DNA of 47,280 bases, from positions 70,040 through 117,319 of the forward strand of contig CP070821.1 in the NCBI GenBank assembly GCA_020344335.1. Reading direction: 5' to 3'. Made by a program: the position numbers and the translations under genes. Below, one piece after another: positions 1-8,617 of the stretch. Each line of letters opens with the position of its first letter. Positions within the stretch are counted from its first letter, which is position 1. The DNA comes from Gammaproteobacteria bacterium. Its GTDB lineage: Bacteria > Pseudomonadota > Gammaproteobacteria > UBA9214. Below the pieces are notes generated by a model. It made no database searches, was not told where the DNA came from, and worked only from the letters and a program-made list of their open reading frames with translations.

Positions 1-185
1 TGCGGCAGTGCATTCGAATCCGGCCTCTTCAATATGCGGCCCGCAAGGGCCACAGCGGAGTCCGGCACTTATCCGTCACGGATTTCCCCGCTTGCCTCTT
101 GCCATGACAAGTCCCTCGCGCCTGCATTCGGGCATCGGCACGGCCTGGGATCCAGGGGCCGACAGCAGCCCTATGGCAAGGTCAG

Positions 186-929
186 TCATTTCAATGTGGT
201 GATCTCCTTCATGCAGTCCTCGATCCATCCGGAAGCTTCCTCAAGAATCTGCTGGGCGGTCTTGCCGTCTGCGGAGATGGGTTTGCCGATGCGTACCTGG
301 ATCGTCCCGGGGCGCTTTATAAAGCAGCGCCGCGGCCAGTATTCCCCGGCGTTGTGAGCCACCGGCAGGATCGGGTAACCGGTCTGCTCGGCCAGTACGG
401 CACCGCCGATTCGGTAGCGGCCCTTTTCGCCGGCCGCAACGCGGGTACCTTCCGGGAAGATGACGATCCACTTGCCTTCCCCGAGACGCGCGCGTCCCTG
501 GTCAACCAGCTGTTTCACCGCCGCCTTCCCGCTGCCCCGCTTGATGTGGATGCATTTCATCAGGGCAAGGCCCCAGCCGAAAAATGGCAGCCACATCAAT
601 TCACGCTTGGCCACCCACACCTGTGGTGGAAATATCTGCTGCAGTGCTATGGTCTCCCAGGTGGACTGGTGCTTGGAGAATACGATGCCGGGTCCGCTGG
701 TGATGTGTTCGTGACCCTGTATGGCATGATCCAGCTTGCAGGTGACCTTCAGCCACCACAGGATGAAACGCGTCCAAACCTGCAGCAACGCCCAGCGCCT
801 GTCGAACGAGACGGGAAAGGCCAGCATCAGGAGGGTGGCGGTAATGACAATCGACACCGGGAACACGACCCAGAACGCCAGCGAGCGCAGCCAGAGAATC
901 GGGTAGGGTGGATCGTTTGAAGTCTGCAT
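186..929 (-). CDS. plsC: 1-acyl-sn-glycerol-3-phosphate acyltransferase (PlsC family)
   Basis: Membrane acyltransferase expected to convert lysophosphatidic acid to phosphatidic acid in phospholipid synthesis. The 247-residue product has an N-terminal hydrophobic stretch (about residues 11-40). It carries the LPLAT catalytic motif as HQSTWE (His87 to Glu92, an H-x4-E variant of the usual H-x4-D) and the substrate-binding FPEGTR motif at 158-163. Its start lies 11 bp after the gmhB stop on the same strand, so it is probably the last gene of the glyQ-glyS-(MazG-like)-gmhB-plsC unit, an order also known in Pseudomonas. About 185 bp beyond its stop, up to the window edge, hold no gene I can support. 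Confidence 0.9.
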   Translation of the reverse strand: MQTSNDPPYPILWLRSLAFWVVFPVSIVITATLLMLAFPVSFDRRWALLQVWTRFILWWLKVTCKLDHAIQGHEHITSGPGIVFSKHQSTWETIALQQIFPPQVWVAKRELMWLPFFGWGLALMKCIHIKRGSGKAAVKQLVDQGRARLGEGKWIVIFPEGTRVAAGEKGRYRIGGAVLAEQTGYPILPVAHNAGEYWPRRCFIKRPGTIQVRIGKPISADGKTAQQILEEASGWIEDCMKEITTLK

Positions 930-940
930 TAAGGGGTCAT

Positions 941-1486
941 CTAGCTGGCATCCGGGGTGAGCAGGGCGTCCACCGCACGGGCGAGATCGTTGAACACCGG
1001 TACGTCGGCGTCAATCACCGGGTGTGCCAGCGTTTGCGAGCCCTTGCCGGTCCTGACCAGCAGCGGCCGGGCGCCGGCGGCGCGGGCCGCCTGCAGGTCA
1101 CGCAGGGAATCACCGATGGCCGGCACCCCCTTAAGTTCGATATGCAATCGCTGTGCAATGTCGTAAAACAGGCCGGGTTTCGGCTTGCGACACGCGCAGT
1201 TGTCGTCCGGTCCGTGGGGGCAAAAGAACACGGCATCGATCAGGCCGCCGGCCTCGCGCACGGCACGGTGCATTTTTTCATGGATGCGCATCAGGGTATC
1301 AAGGTCAAACGCGCCGCGCGCCACACCGGACTGGTTGGTGGCAACCACAACATGCCAGCCGGCGCGGCGCAGGCGGGCGATGGCCTCGAGGCTGCCGGGA
1401 ATCGGCCGCCATTCTTCGGGTGACTTTATGTAGTCATCGGAATCCTCGTTGATGACCCCGTCGCGATCAAGAATAACGAGCTGCAT
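941..1486 (-). CDS. gmhB: D-glycero-beta-D-manno-heptose-1,7-bisphosphate 7-phosphatase
   Basis: HAD-superfamily phosphatase that removes the 7-phosphate of heptose bisphosphate on the way to ADP-heptose for the lipopolysaccharide core. The 181-residue protein starts with the HAD nucleophile motif DRDGVI (Asp7, Asp9). It has the GmhB-type zinc-binding loop with Cys89, His91, Cys97 and Cys99, and a C-terminal GDSLRD motif near 126. Length is typical of the family. The gene sits 6 bp downstream of the MazG-like gene and 11 bp upstream of plsC, consistent with co-transcription. Confidence 0.93.
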   Translation of the reverse strand: MQLVILDRDGVINEDSDDYIKSPEEWRPIPGSLEAIARLRRAGWHVVVATNQSGVARGAFDLDTLMRIHEKMHRAVREAGGLIDAVFFCPHGPDDNCACRKPKPGLFYDIAQRLHIELKGVPAIGDSLRDLQAARAAGARPLLVRTGKGSQTLAHPVIDADVPVFNDLARAVDALLTPDAS

Positions 1487-1492
1487 GCGGTT

Positions 1493-1852
1493 TCAGGAGT
1501 CTCTGAATTCGGAAACCCGGATGCGGCCGTTGATCATGCGGGACGAGCGCTGCTGCAGTTTTTCCATCTTTTCCCAGAACGATTTGTCCAGGTCAAAGTC
1601 CGCTGCGATCGCGGTACCGATCAGCAGGATAAACAGGTCGGCACATTCCTCGGCAAGTTGTTCTGTCGTTTTGCCCTTGGTCACGCAGGCGGAGATCTCG
1701 CCGAGCTCCTCCGTCATCAGTGCCACCCGGTAGGCGAGTTCCTCGCCGCCGGTATTTTTGAAATCGTGCTTGTCATGGAATGCCCGCACGGCGTCGCGCA
1801 TGGCCTGATAGGAGTCAGGATTTGTCACTAATGAGCCTGTTTGTTTTGCCAT
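1493..1852 (-). CDS. MazG-like nucleotide pyrophosphohydrolase
   Basis: Small (119 aa) all-alpha NTP pyrophosphohydrolase of the MazG/dUTPase-like superfamily. It shows the metal-binding signature EExxE (Glu48, Glu49, Glu52) followed by ExxD (Glu69, Asp72). Such enzymes hydrolyse nucleoside triphosphates, often non-canonical ones, to the monophosphate and pyrophosphate; the substrate cannot be told from the sequence. The gene is inserted between glyS and gmhB, which are neighbours in many gammaproteobacteria. It is separated from glyS by 77 bp containing a REP-like palindrome pair, so it may be only partly co-expressed with glyQS. Confidence 0.75.
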   Translation of the reverse strand: MAKQTGSLVTNPDSYQAMRDAVRAFHDKHDFKNTGGEELAYRVALMTEELGEISACVTKGKTTEQLAEECADLFILLIGTAIAADFDLDKSFWEKMEKLQQRSSRMINGRIRVSEFRDS

Positions 1853-1868
1853 TTGTAAATAATCATAT

Positions 1869-1919
1869 GCAGGAACGAGCTTGCTCGCGAACTGTTCGCG
1901 GCCAAGGCCGCTCCTACAG
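1869..1919. repeat. REP/BIME-like pair of inverted palindromic units
   Basis: Two related 24-25 nt units lie head to head. The left unit reads GCAGGAACGAGCTTGCTCGC; the right unit, on the minus strand, reads GTAGGAGCGGCCTTGGCCGC. Both continue with GAAC. Each has its own hairpin (GAGC-TT-GCTC and GCGGCC-TT-GGCCGC). The (G)TAGGAGCGG... head is the known REP signature of Pseudomonas and other gammaproteobacteria. It lies in the 77-bp gap between glyS and the MazG-like gene. It is the only copy I found in the window. Confidence 0.8.
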
Positions 1920-1929
1920 GTAATGCGCT

Positions 1930-4017
1930 TTAATTCTGCAGGCGTGAGATATCCGCAACCTGCAGAAACAGTTCCGACAGCGCGCTCAGCAGTGCCAGCC
2001 GGTTGTCACGCAGGGCGGTGTCCTCGTCCATGACCATGACGTCATCGAAGAACCGGTCGACCGGCGCCTGCAGCGCGGCCAGCTTGCACAGGGCGTTGGT
2101 GTAGTCGCGCTGTTCAAACATGGGATTAACTACGTTATCAAGTTCCCTGATCGTCTTGTCCAGGGCTTTCTCGGCATCTTCCTTGAATAAAACGGCATCA
2201 ACCTTCGCAGGATAAGTGGTTATTTCCAGATTTTCCGCCTGGCGAAGGATGTTGCGAATGCGCTTGTTAGCGGCGGCCAGGTTTTCCGATTCCGGCAGGT
2301 TGCGGAATGCCCTGACTGCACGCATACGCTGGTCAAAATCCAGAGGTCGGGTTGGTCGAAGTGCAAGTACTGCCTCGAATTCAAGAGTATCGTACCCGCT
2401 TTCGAGGTAATAGGTACGCAGGCGTTCTAACATGAAGTTGAACACGTCAGCGGCATCAGCCTCATTACCGAGCTTGCCCGGGAGTCCTTCCACGGCGGTA
2501 TTAATCAGATCGAGCAGGTCAAGGTCCAGCCGTTGCTCGATCAGGATGCGCAACACTCCAAGCGCGGCACGGCGCAGACCGAATGGATCCTTGTCGCCGG
2601 TCGGTGGCTTGCCAATGGCAAAGATGCCGGCGAGTGTATCGAGACGGTCGGCAATGGCAATCGCCTGCCCGGTTGCAGTCGACGGCAGGTCATCACCGGC
2701 AAAGCGCGGCTGGTACTGCTCGTCGAGCGCCGCTGCGACCTCGACCGGTTCATCGTCATGCCGGGCGTAGTAGCGCCCCATGGTGCCCTGCAGTTCCGGG
2801 AACTCGTAGACCATACTGGTCAGCAGGTCGCACTTGCACAGGGCGGCAGCGCGCTGCACATAGGTGGTGTTGAAGCCGGCGGTTTCTGCAATGATCGTGG
2901 CGAGGGTAGCGATGCGCCGTTGCTTGTCGCCGAGTGAACCGAGTTGTTGCTGGAAGATGACGTCGGCCAGTTTTTCCGCACGGCTTTCCAGGGTCACCTT
3001 GCGGTCCTGCTTCCAGAAAAACTCGGCATCCTCGAGGCGTGGTCGGATAACGCGTTCGTTGCCGGCCTGCACCTGTTGCGGGTCGCTGCTGACAATGTTC
3101 GCGACTGCGATGAAATGCGGCAGCAATTCGCCGTTATTGTCCACGACCGGAAAGAATTTCTGATGGTCCTGCATGCTCGAGACCAGTGCCTCCGGCGGCA
3201 CCTCGAGAAAACGTTCTTCAAAGGCGCCGGTAATCGCCACGGGCCACTCCACCAGGGCCGTGACCTCGTCAAGCAGGTCGGCATCGATACGGGTTATGCC
3301 GCCAAGGGCCTCACCGGCCTCGGTGATCTGGGTCCGGATGGCTTCCCGGCGGCGGTCCATGTCGACCAGCACGTGACCGGGATGCTCCAGCTTTTTCAAA
3401 TAGTCATCCGGACGACTGATGGTGAGGGTTTCATTGCAGTGGAAACGGTGGCCGCGGGTCGTGCCACCACTATGAATCCCGAGGATGTCCGCTTCCAGCA
3501 CCTGGTCCCCGAGCAGTAGCAATACCCAGTGAACCGGTCGTACGAATTCCTCTTCGCCGGCACCCCAGCGCATGCGCCGCGGGATTGGCAGGGACTTCAG
3601 GGTCTGCTCCACGAGCCCCGGAATGATGACATCTGCTGTCCGTCCGGGTTCCACCGAGCGGCGTGCGAGAAAACTGCCCTTGTCGGTCTCCAGCTGGTCG
3701 AGTTCGGCGACCGTAACGCCACACGACTTCGCGAAGCCCTCTGCCGGCTTTGTCGGGTTACCATCCTCGTCGAAGGCGGCCTGCAAGGCCGGTCCGCGCC
3801 GAACCACTTCGCGGTCGGGCTGGCTCAGCGGTACATTTCTTACGAGTACTGCCAGGCGGCGCGGTGCCGCGTAGCCTTTGCTGCCGCCATGCACCAGGTG
3901 GTTTTCCTCGAGTGACCGGCCAAGTGATGTCTCGAATGCTGTGCACAGCGTGTGCAAGGCGGTCGGTGGCAGTTCTTCCGTGCCGATCTCGACAAGCAGG
4001 TCGCTGGATTCGCTCAT
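1930..4017 (-). CDS. glyS: Glycyl-tRNA synthetase beta subunit
   Basis: Beta subunit of the tetrameric (alpha2beta2) bacterial glycyl-tRNA synthetase; it carries tRNA recognition and editing-like domains and works with GlyQ. The 695-residue product begins with the family signature [12 protein letters not shown] and ends in the alpha-helical anticodon-binding-like region ([11 protein letters not shown]...). Length matches the usual 680-700 aa. The ATG start overlaps the glyQ stop by 4 nt (ATGA), indicating translational coupling and equimolar production. Confidence 0.97.
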   Translation of the reverse strand: MSESSDLLVEIGTEELPPTALHTLCTAFETSLGRSLEENHLVHGGSKGYAAPRRLAVLVRNVPLSQPDREVVRRGPALQAAFDEDGNPTKPAEGFAKSCGVTVAELDQLETDKGSFLARRSVEPGRTADVIIPGLVEQTLKSLPIPRRMRWGAGEEEFVRPVHWVLLLLGDQVLEADILGIHSGGTTRGHRFHCNETLTISRPDDYLKKLEHPGHVLVDMDRRREAIRTQITEAGEALGGITRIDADLLDEVTALVEWPVAITGAFEERFLEVPPEALVSSMQDHQKFFPVVDNNGELLPHFIAVANIVSSDPQQVQAGNERVIRPRLEDAEFFWKQDRKVTLESRAEKLADVIFQQQLGSLGDKQRRIATLATIIAETAGFNTTYVQRAAALCKCDLLTSMVYEFPELQGTMGRYYARHDDEPVEVAAALDEQYQPRFAGDDLPSTATGQAIAIADRLDTLAGIFAIGKPPTGDKDPFGLRRAALGVLRILIEQRLDLDLLDLINTAVEGLPGKLGNEADAADVFNFMLERLRTYYLESGYDTLEFEAVLALRPTRPLDFDQRMRAVRAFRNLPESENLAAANKRIRNILRQAENLEITTYPAKVDAVLFKEDAEKALDKTIRELDNVVNPMFEQRDYTNALCKLAALQAPVDRFFDDVMVMDEDTALRDNRLALLSALSELFLQVADISRLQN

Positions 4018-4925
4018 GATTTGTTGTCCGCGGCGGCGAGCATCGGAAAGCCCAGCGACTCGCGCCGGGCGTAATAGGCTTCGGCCACCTGGCGTGCGAG
4101 ACTGCGTACCCGCAGGATAAAGCGCTGCCGCTCGGTGACCGAGATCGCATTGCGCGCATCGAGCAGATTGAACGTGTGCGATGCCTTCAGTGCCATCTCG
4201 TAGGCCGGCAACGGCAGACCGGCCTCATTGAGGCGTGCACTCTCGCGTTCGCAGACATCAAACCAGTGGTGCAGCGATTCGACGTCTGCCTGCTCGAAAT
4301 TGTAGGCCGACATTTCCACCTCGTTCTGGTGAAATACATCACGGTAGGTAACCGGCCCGTCGGGTCCATCCGTCCAGAGCAGATCGAAGACACTCTCGAC
4401 TTCCTGGAGATACATCGCGATGCGCTCCAGTCCGTAGGTAATCTCGCCGGTCACCGGTCGGCATTCAAGGCCGCCGACCTGCTGGAAATAGGTGAACTGG
4501 GTAATCTCCATGCCGTTCAGCCAGACTTCCCAGCCAAGCCCCCAGGCACCGAGCGTGGGTGATTCCCAGTTGTCCTCGACGAAGCGGACATCGTGAACCA
4601 GCATGTCGATGCCCAGTTCGCGCAATGATTCAAGATACAGGTCCTGGATATCCAGTGGCGATGGTTTCAGTATCACCTGGTACTGGTAATAGTGCTGCAG
4701 CCGGTTCGGGTTTTCACCGTAACGACCGTCGGTGGGGCGCCGCGATGGCTGCACGTATGCGGCATGCCAGGGTTCCGGGCCGATGGCGCGCAGGAAGGTA
4801 GCCGGATGAAAGGTGCCTGCTCCTACCTCCATGTCATAGGGCTGCAGCAGGGTACATCCCTTGCTCGCCCAGTAGTGCTGGAGTGCAAGTATCAATCCCT
4901 GAAATGTTCTGGGCGTCTCGGACAC
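4014..4925 (-). CDS. glyQ: Glycyl-tRNA synthetase alpha subunit
   Basis: Catalytic alpha subunit of the class II heterotetrameric glycyl-tRNA synthetase, charging tRNA-Gly in the cytoplasm. It contains the nearly invariant blocks [36 protein letters not shown] and [20 protein letters not shown]. The start is uncertain. The open frame continues upstream to a TTG at 4997 preceded by AGGGA (327 aa). The GTG at 4925 gives 303 aa and an N-terminus (VSETPRTFQ) like that of known GlyQ proteins, so I chose it, although no clear Shine-Dalgarno precedes it. First gene of the glyQ-glyS operon. Confidence 0.94.
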   Translation of the reverse strand: MSETPRTFQGLILALQHYWASKGCTLLQPYDMEVGAGTFHPATFLRAIGPEPWHAAYVQPSRRPTDGRYGENPNRLQHYYQYQVILKPSPLDIQDLYLESLRELGIDMLVHDVRFVEDNWESPTLGAWGLGWEVWLNGMEITQFTYFQQVGGLECRPVTGEITYGLERIAMYLQEVESVFDLLWTDGPDGPVTYRDVFHQNEVEMSAYNFEQADVESLHHWFDVCERESARLNEAGLPLPAYEMALKASHTFNLLDARNAISVTERQRFILRVRSLARQVAEAYYARRESLGFPMLAAADNKS

Positions 4926-5178
4926 GATCGTAGTGTGTGGTTGCTTAACGGCATTCGGGTTCTTGGCGAGCGGCGAGTATAGCGTGCAGCACTTCAAATT
5001 TCCCTACATGCAGGCTTGTGATACCTGATTTAATGACCCTTTCGTGACTTTTCCCCTGTCAATATGGTACATGTTGAAGTGCAAGGCGCCGGCAGAGCGG
5101 TTCCGGTGTACAGGATTTTCCCTAAAGCATTCCTGTTCAGCGGCCGATCAAGCTGTCATCGCCCGGTGGAGGAAGAGC

Positions 5179-5742
5179 ATGCAACCGCTTATTCTCGAAC
5201 CCACGTCCCAGTCCCAGTGGCAGGCGCTGGTACAGGAAGCCCAGGCCAGCTGTGACCACAGGCTGGATGAAACACTGGAAAGCTATCTAGTCTTTCTGTT
5301 GATGCGCTTTTGCAAACAGCCGGACTGCACTTCCCGCATCATTGCCGAAGATTACTTCAACTCCCAGACTTGTACAGGCGAGCTGCGCATCGAGCGTCTG
5401 CGCGATGTCGGCGATCACTGCCTGCTGTTCTCCGGTATGTTCCCGCAGCTTGCGGAACGCCGCCTGGTCCGGGTCAGCTATTTCGTCAACCTGGGCAGGT
5501 CGTCCTACCAGCAGCTGTCGGACATGCTTGATCACAGCTGGTCGGCCGTCTACGAACACCTGTCACATGCCTTTGTCGTCCTGATGGACATATTGCACGC
5601 CATGCGGGAGCTGGGAGGCGATTCGATCCTGACGCCGCTTCAAGCCATGGATTTGTGGCAGGACACGGGCAGCCGGCGCTGTTACCAGCAGATGGCCGCC
5701 AGCAGCACCATCCCCCTCGCCGGCACATCCGAAAAACACTGA
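5179..5742 (+). CDS. Conserved hypothetical protein, soluble, function unknown
   Basis: I do not recognise a family for this 187-residue protein. The frame is open from 5044, but the ATG at 5179 is preceded by a strong GGAGGA ribosome-binding site at a 5-nt distance, so it is the likely start. The product looks cytosolic: no signal peptide or membrane helix, mainly helical, with scattered cysteines (in QASCDH, MRFCKQPDC and SQTCTGE). It stands alone between the divergent glyQ operon and the downstream thiolase gene, 117 bp away. It may be regulated independently, since two hairpins lie in that gap. Confidence 0.7.
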   Translation: MQPLILEPTSQSQWQALVQEAQASCDHRLDETLESYLVFLLMRFCKQPDCTSRIIAEDYFNSQTCTGELRIERLRDVGDHCLLFSGMFPQLAERRLVRVSYFVNLGRSSYQQLSDMLDHSWSAVYEHLSHAFVVLMDILHAMRELGGDSILTPLQAMDLWQDTGSRRCYQQMAASSTIPLAGTSEKH

Positions 5743-5766
5743 GTCCCAGTGCTTTTTTATCCTTCC

Positions 5767-5826
5767 ACCCCATCGCTGGGGTAGAATAAAGTGGCCGTGA
5801 TGATGTGCTGTCACCGCCTTGCGGTG
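5767..5826. other. Two hairpins in the leader of the thiolase gene
   Basis: Two perfect inverted repeats occupy the gap upstream of the PP-loop gene. One is ACCCCA-TCGC-TGGGGT at 5767-5782. The other is CACCGC-CTT-GCGGTG at 5812-5826, about 33 nt before the ATG. Neither is followed by a T-run, so they are not classic terminators. They could be a weak transcription end of the upstream gene or structure in the 5' leader. Function is unknown. Confidence 0.4.
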
Positions 5827-5859
5827 TAACCATCCTGTTATATATTCCGGATTTGTTTC

Positions 5860-6903
5860 ATGACTGAAAAACGCAAAGCCGTAGCCCTGATTTCCGGTGG
5901 ACTCGATTCACTGCTGGCAGCGCGCGTGATGATGGACCAGGGGGTTCATGTAGAAGGCATCAACTTCTATACCGGCTTTTGCGTGGAAGGACACACCCAT
6001 GCCATTCGTAAAAAGGACCGTGACCGTCCGAAGCGCAACAACGCATTGTGGGTGGCCGAACAACTCGGTATCAAGCTGCATATCCTCGATATCATAGAGG
6101 AATACAAGGACATCGTTATCAACCCGAAACACGGGTACGGCTCCAATCTGAACCCGTGCCTGGACTGCAAGATTTTCATGGTCAACAAGGCACGTGAATG
6201 GATTGATGACCATGGTTTTGACTGCATTGTTACCGGTGAGGTAATCGGTCAGCGCCCGAAATCGCAGCGCCGCGATACCCTGCCGGTGGTGGCGCGCGAA
6301 TCCGGTGCGGACGACCGGCTGGTCCGGCCGCTGTGCGCAAAAAACCTGCCGCCGACGCGACCCGAAAAGGAGGGCTGGCTGGACCGTGACAAACTGCATG
6401 ATTTCAGCGGCCGCTCGCGCAAGCCACAGATGGCGCTGGCCGCGCACTACGGCTTCGAGGACTACGCCCAACCGGCAGGTGGCTGCTGTTTCCTGACGGA
6501 CAAACAGTATTCCGTCAAGCTGGCGGATTTGTGGGCGACGCGCGGCAAGCGTGAGTATGAACTCGACGACATCATGCTCCTGAAGGTCGGGCGACATATA
6601 CGGCCCGGCCCGAATTACAAGTTGATCGTGGGTCGCGAGGAAGGTGAAAACCGGTTTATGGAGGGTTATCGCAAGCGCTTCGTGCACATGCTGCCGACCA
6701 GCCACAGCGGGCCGCTGGTATTGCTGGACGGGGAACCGGATAACAATGATATCGAGTTGGCGGCACGCCTGACGGCACGCTTCAGCCAGGGCCGGGATGC
6801 CGAGCGTGTGATCGTCGAGGTGACCGGGAAGAACGGGGAGTCACGGGCGCTGGCGGTCAAGCCGTATCCAGCCGAGCAGGTGCCGGCGAGCTGGTACCTG
6901 TGA
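5860..6903 (+). CDS. PP-loop (AANH) tRNA thiouridylase-like protein with C-terminal NFACT-R-like domain
   Basis: ATP-pyrophosphatase of the ThiI/MnmA-like superfamily, predicted to activate a tRNA uridine by adenylation and exchange its oxygen for sulfur. The 347-aa protein has the PP-loop SGGLDS at 12-17. A Cys pair lies in NPCLDCK (Cys100, Cys103), and a GGCCF motif (Cys209, Cys210) sits where MnmA-like enzymes keep a second catalytic cysteine. The C-terminal part (about 235-300, KVGRHIRPGPNYKLIVGRE) resembles the NFACT-R RNA-binding domain. Related proteins are often loosely annotated as tRNA (5-methylaminomethyl-2-thiouridylate)-methyltransferase. It overlaps tusA by 4 nt (GTGA), so the sulfur carrier is probably its partner. 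The target tRNA position is not known. Confidence 0.8.
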   Translation: MTEKRKAVALISGGLDSLLAARVMMDQGVHVEGINFYTGFCVEGHTHAIRKKDRDRPKRNNALWVAEQLGIKLHILDIIEEYKDIVINPKHGYGSNLNPCLDCKIFMVNKAREWIDDHGFDCIVTGEVIGQRPKSQRRDTLPVVARESGADDRLVRPLCAKNLPPTRPEKEGWLDRDKLHDFSGRSRKPQMALAAHYGFEDYAQPAGGCCFLTDKQYSVKLADLWATRGKREYELDDIMLLKVGRHIRPGPNYKLIVGREEGENRFMEGYRKRFVHMLPTSHSGPLVLLDGEPDNNDIELAARLTARFSQGRDAERVIVEVTGKNGESRALAVKPYPAEQVPASWYL

Positions 6904-7124
6904 AGTCCGTCGATGCCCGGTGCCTGTTGTGCCCGCTACCGGTGATTCGCACACAGGATGCGGTCGCCTCCCTGCAGGCGGGTGATTCACTCGAGGTTCT
7001 GTGTACCGACCCGGGCGCGATCCACGATATTCCGGCCTGGTGCCGGGTACATGGTCACGAGGTGTGTGATATCAACGAGCAGGAAGACACGATAACCATT
7101 ACCATCCGTGTAGGCAGCCCCTGA
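6900..7124 (+). CDS. TusA-family sulfur carrier protein
   Basis: Small (74 aa) sulfurtransferase-like carrier of the TusA/SirA family, which receives persulfide sulfur on one cysteine and passes it to acceptor enzymes. The family motif CPLP with the carrier Cys11 is present, followed by the typical LQAGDSLEVLCTDPGA strand-turn. Translation starts at a GTG whose last bases form the stop of the preceding thiolase (GTGA), so the two are translationally coupled. In E. coli TusA feeds TusBCD-TusE-MnmA. Here the overlap suggests direct delivery to the adjacent PP-loop protein, which is inference. A role in dissimilatory sulfur metabolism is possible but not supported by the neighbours. Confidence 0.88.
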   Translation: MKSVDARCLLCPLPVIRTQDAVASLQAGDSLEVLCTDPGAIHDIPAWCRVHGHEVCDINEQEDTITITIRVGSP

Positions 7125-7331
7125 ACCCGCTATCATTCAATGTCATGCCCGGGCTTGTGCCGGCACGTCTGGAAAACCGCGGCGCACACTAGGCGGCGGT
7201 AGATATAACAATACAGTAAAGGTAATGGTGCAAGGGGCAGACAGCCAAAACACAAAGTGTCATCGGGTAGACACGCGCACCCTGCGCCAGTATCCCGGAT
7301 TGCGGCGAACAATGAGGGGTAATCAAATACC

Positions 7332-8501
7332 ATGAGCGAAGCACTGGCCCAGAACTCCCTGGACCTGCGTTACCGCGAGGTGCGCAAGGTAACGCTTGTG
7401 GGGTCGGTGGTAGACCTGGTACTGGGTGTGGTGAAGATCCTTGCCGGAGTTACTGCACAGTCGCAGGCACTTATCGCGGACGGTGTGCATTCATTGTCCG
7501 ATCTCGGCACCGACTTCATGGTCCTGTATGCGGCCAAGCACGCCCACCGCGAGGCGGACGCAGAACATCCCTACGGTCATGGACGTATCGAAACCGTTAC
7601 AACCGTTGCGCTGGGCGCGGCGTTAACGGTGGTGGCCATCGGCATCACCTGGGATGCGGTCCGGCGCCTGCTCGATCCGGCATTGTTGCTGCACCCGGGC
7701 TGGCCCGCACTGGTCGTTGCGCTTGTCTCGGTTGCGGCGAAAGAGGCCATCTACCACTACACGGCACGTGTCGGGCGCCGGCTGGGCTCGAACATGCTGC
7801 TGGCCAATGCCTGGCACAGCCGCAGTGACGCCATTTCATCCATTGTCGTGGTCATCGGGATCCTCGGGGTCATGGCGGGCTTGCCCTATCTCGATGCCAT
7901 TGCTGCTGTGGCCGTGGCCCTGATGATTGCGAAGATTGGCTGGAACCTGTTGTGGCAGGGCCTGCAGGAGCTGATCGATACTTCGCTGGAGGTCGATCGG
8001 GTCACTGCCATCCGTCAGACCATCCTTGGCATCAGTGGCGTGCGCGCACTGCACATGCTGCGCACACGGCGCAGCGGCAGCCATGCGCTGGTGGATGTAC
8101 ATATCCTTGTTGATCCGGCGCTGAGTGTTTCCGAGGGCCATCAGATCGGTGAAAGCGTGCGTAGCCGGTTGCTGGAAAGTGATGATGACGTGGCCGACGT
8201 GACGGTGCATATCGACCCCGAGGATGACGAACTCGCCTCACCCTGCACCCACCTGCCACTGCGCGACGAGATTCTGCGACGTCTCGATGCGCAATGGGAG
8301 GCCCTGCAGCCGCGTCCTACGATCAGCCGGGTGGTACTGCATTACCTCGATGGCCGCGTGAATGTCGATGTGTTCGTGCCCATGGACAGCGCCAGTTCGG
8401 AGGACATGCAGGCACACGCGCAGCAGATCATCGAGACGGCCGCCAAGGCACAAGATATCGGAGAGGTCCGGGTCTATTACCAGGACACTAATGCACCATA
8501 A
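7332..8501 (+). CDS. Cation diffusion facilitator metal exporter with two C-terminal domains
   Basis: Inner-membrane divalent metal/proton antiporter of the CDF family. The transmembrane part has both metal-site signatures, H53-xxx-D57 in helix 2 (GVHSLSD) and H162-xxx-D166 in helix 5 (WHSRSD); His/Asp in both helices favours zinc. The protein is 389 aa, longer than the usual 290-310. After the first cytoplasmic ferredoxin-like domain (about 230-295) a second stretch (about 315-385) repeats the same pattern of strand, VDV-strand and helix. The 207 bp before it hold nothing I can identify. Its 3' end overlaps the distal NtrC site of glnA. Confidence 0.9.
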   Translation: MSEALAQNSLDLRYREVRKVTLVGSVVDLVLGVVKILAGVTAQSQALIADGVHSLSDLGTDFMVLYAAKHAHREADAEHPYGHGRIETVTTVALGAALTVVAIGITWDAVRRLLDPALLLHPGWPALVVALVSVAAKEAIYHYTARVGRRLGSNMLLANAWHSRSDAISSIVVVIGILGVMAGLPYLDAIAAVAVALMIAKIGWNLLWQGLQELIDTSLEVDRVTAIRQTILGISGVRALHMLRTRRSGSHALVDVHILVDPALSVSEGHQIGESVRSRLLESDDDVADVTVHIDPEDDELASPCTHLPLRDEILRRLDAQWEALQPRPTISRVVLHYLDGRVNVDVFVPMDSASSEDMQAHAQQIIETAAKAQDIGEVRVYYQDTNAP

Positions 8502-8508
8502 TAGCGCA
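8492..8508. promoter_or_regulatory. NtrC binding site, distal (glnA enhancer)
   Basis: TGCACCATAATAGCGCA matches the NtrC consensus TGCACC-N5-GGTGCA with two mismatches in the right arm. Its centre (8500) is 31 bp, three helical turns, from the centre of the next site, the same arrangement as the E. coli glnA enhancer. The left part lies over the stop codon of the upstream CDF gene. Confidence 0.75.
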
Positions 8509-8522
8509 TTTCTTAAATTAAA

Positions 8523-8539
8523 TGCACTAAATTAGTGCA
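8523..8539. promoter_or_regulatory. NtrC binding site, proximal (glnA enhancer)
   Basis: TGCACTAAATTAGTGCA is a perfect 17-bp dyad with the NtrC TGCAC/GTGCA half-sites. It lies about 97 bp upstream of the predicted sigma-54 start site, the usual enhancer distance. Confidence 0.85.
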
Positions 8540-8601
8540 TGTTCTGAATGGATTGGAATACCAAGCTGAGTTAAAACCGGTAGTTGCGGCACCGGTTACC
8601 A

Positions 8602-8617
8602 TGGCATAATTCGTGCT
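8602..8617 (+). promoter_or_regulatory. Sigma-54 promoter of glnA
   Basis: TGGCATAATTCGTGCT matches the RpoN consensus TGGCACG-N4-TTGCW. The -24 element is TGGCA and the -12 element is TGCT, with the required spacing between the GG and GC dinucleotides. The predicted start is near 8628, about 90 nt before the glnA ATG. With the two upstream NtrC sites this reproduces the glnAp2 layout. Confidence 0.8.

Noticed and set aside
10..30. TTCGAATCC-like sequence suggesting a tRNA T-arm at the left edge
   Set aside because: No acceptor stem, anticodon arm or CCA partner can be built around it.
38..51. Small hairpin GGCCC-GCAA-GGGCC
   Set aside because: Short, no T-run, and no gene on the left to terminate within the window.
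5908..6705. Minus-strand open frame (265 codons) opposite the PP-loop gene
   Set aside because: A shadow of a well-supported gene on the plus strand, without motifs of its own.
7133..7333. Minus-strand open frame of 66 codons between tusA and the CDF gene
   Set aside because: No start signal or family similarity; the region is better read as a non-coding leader.
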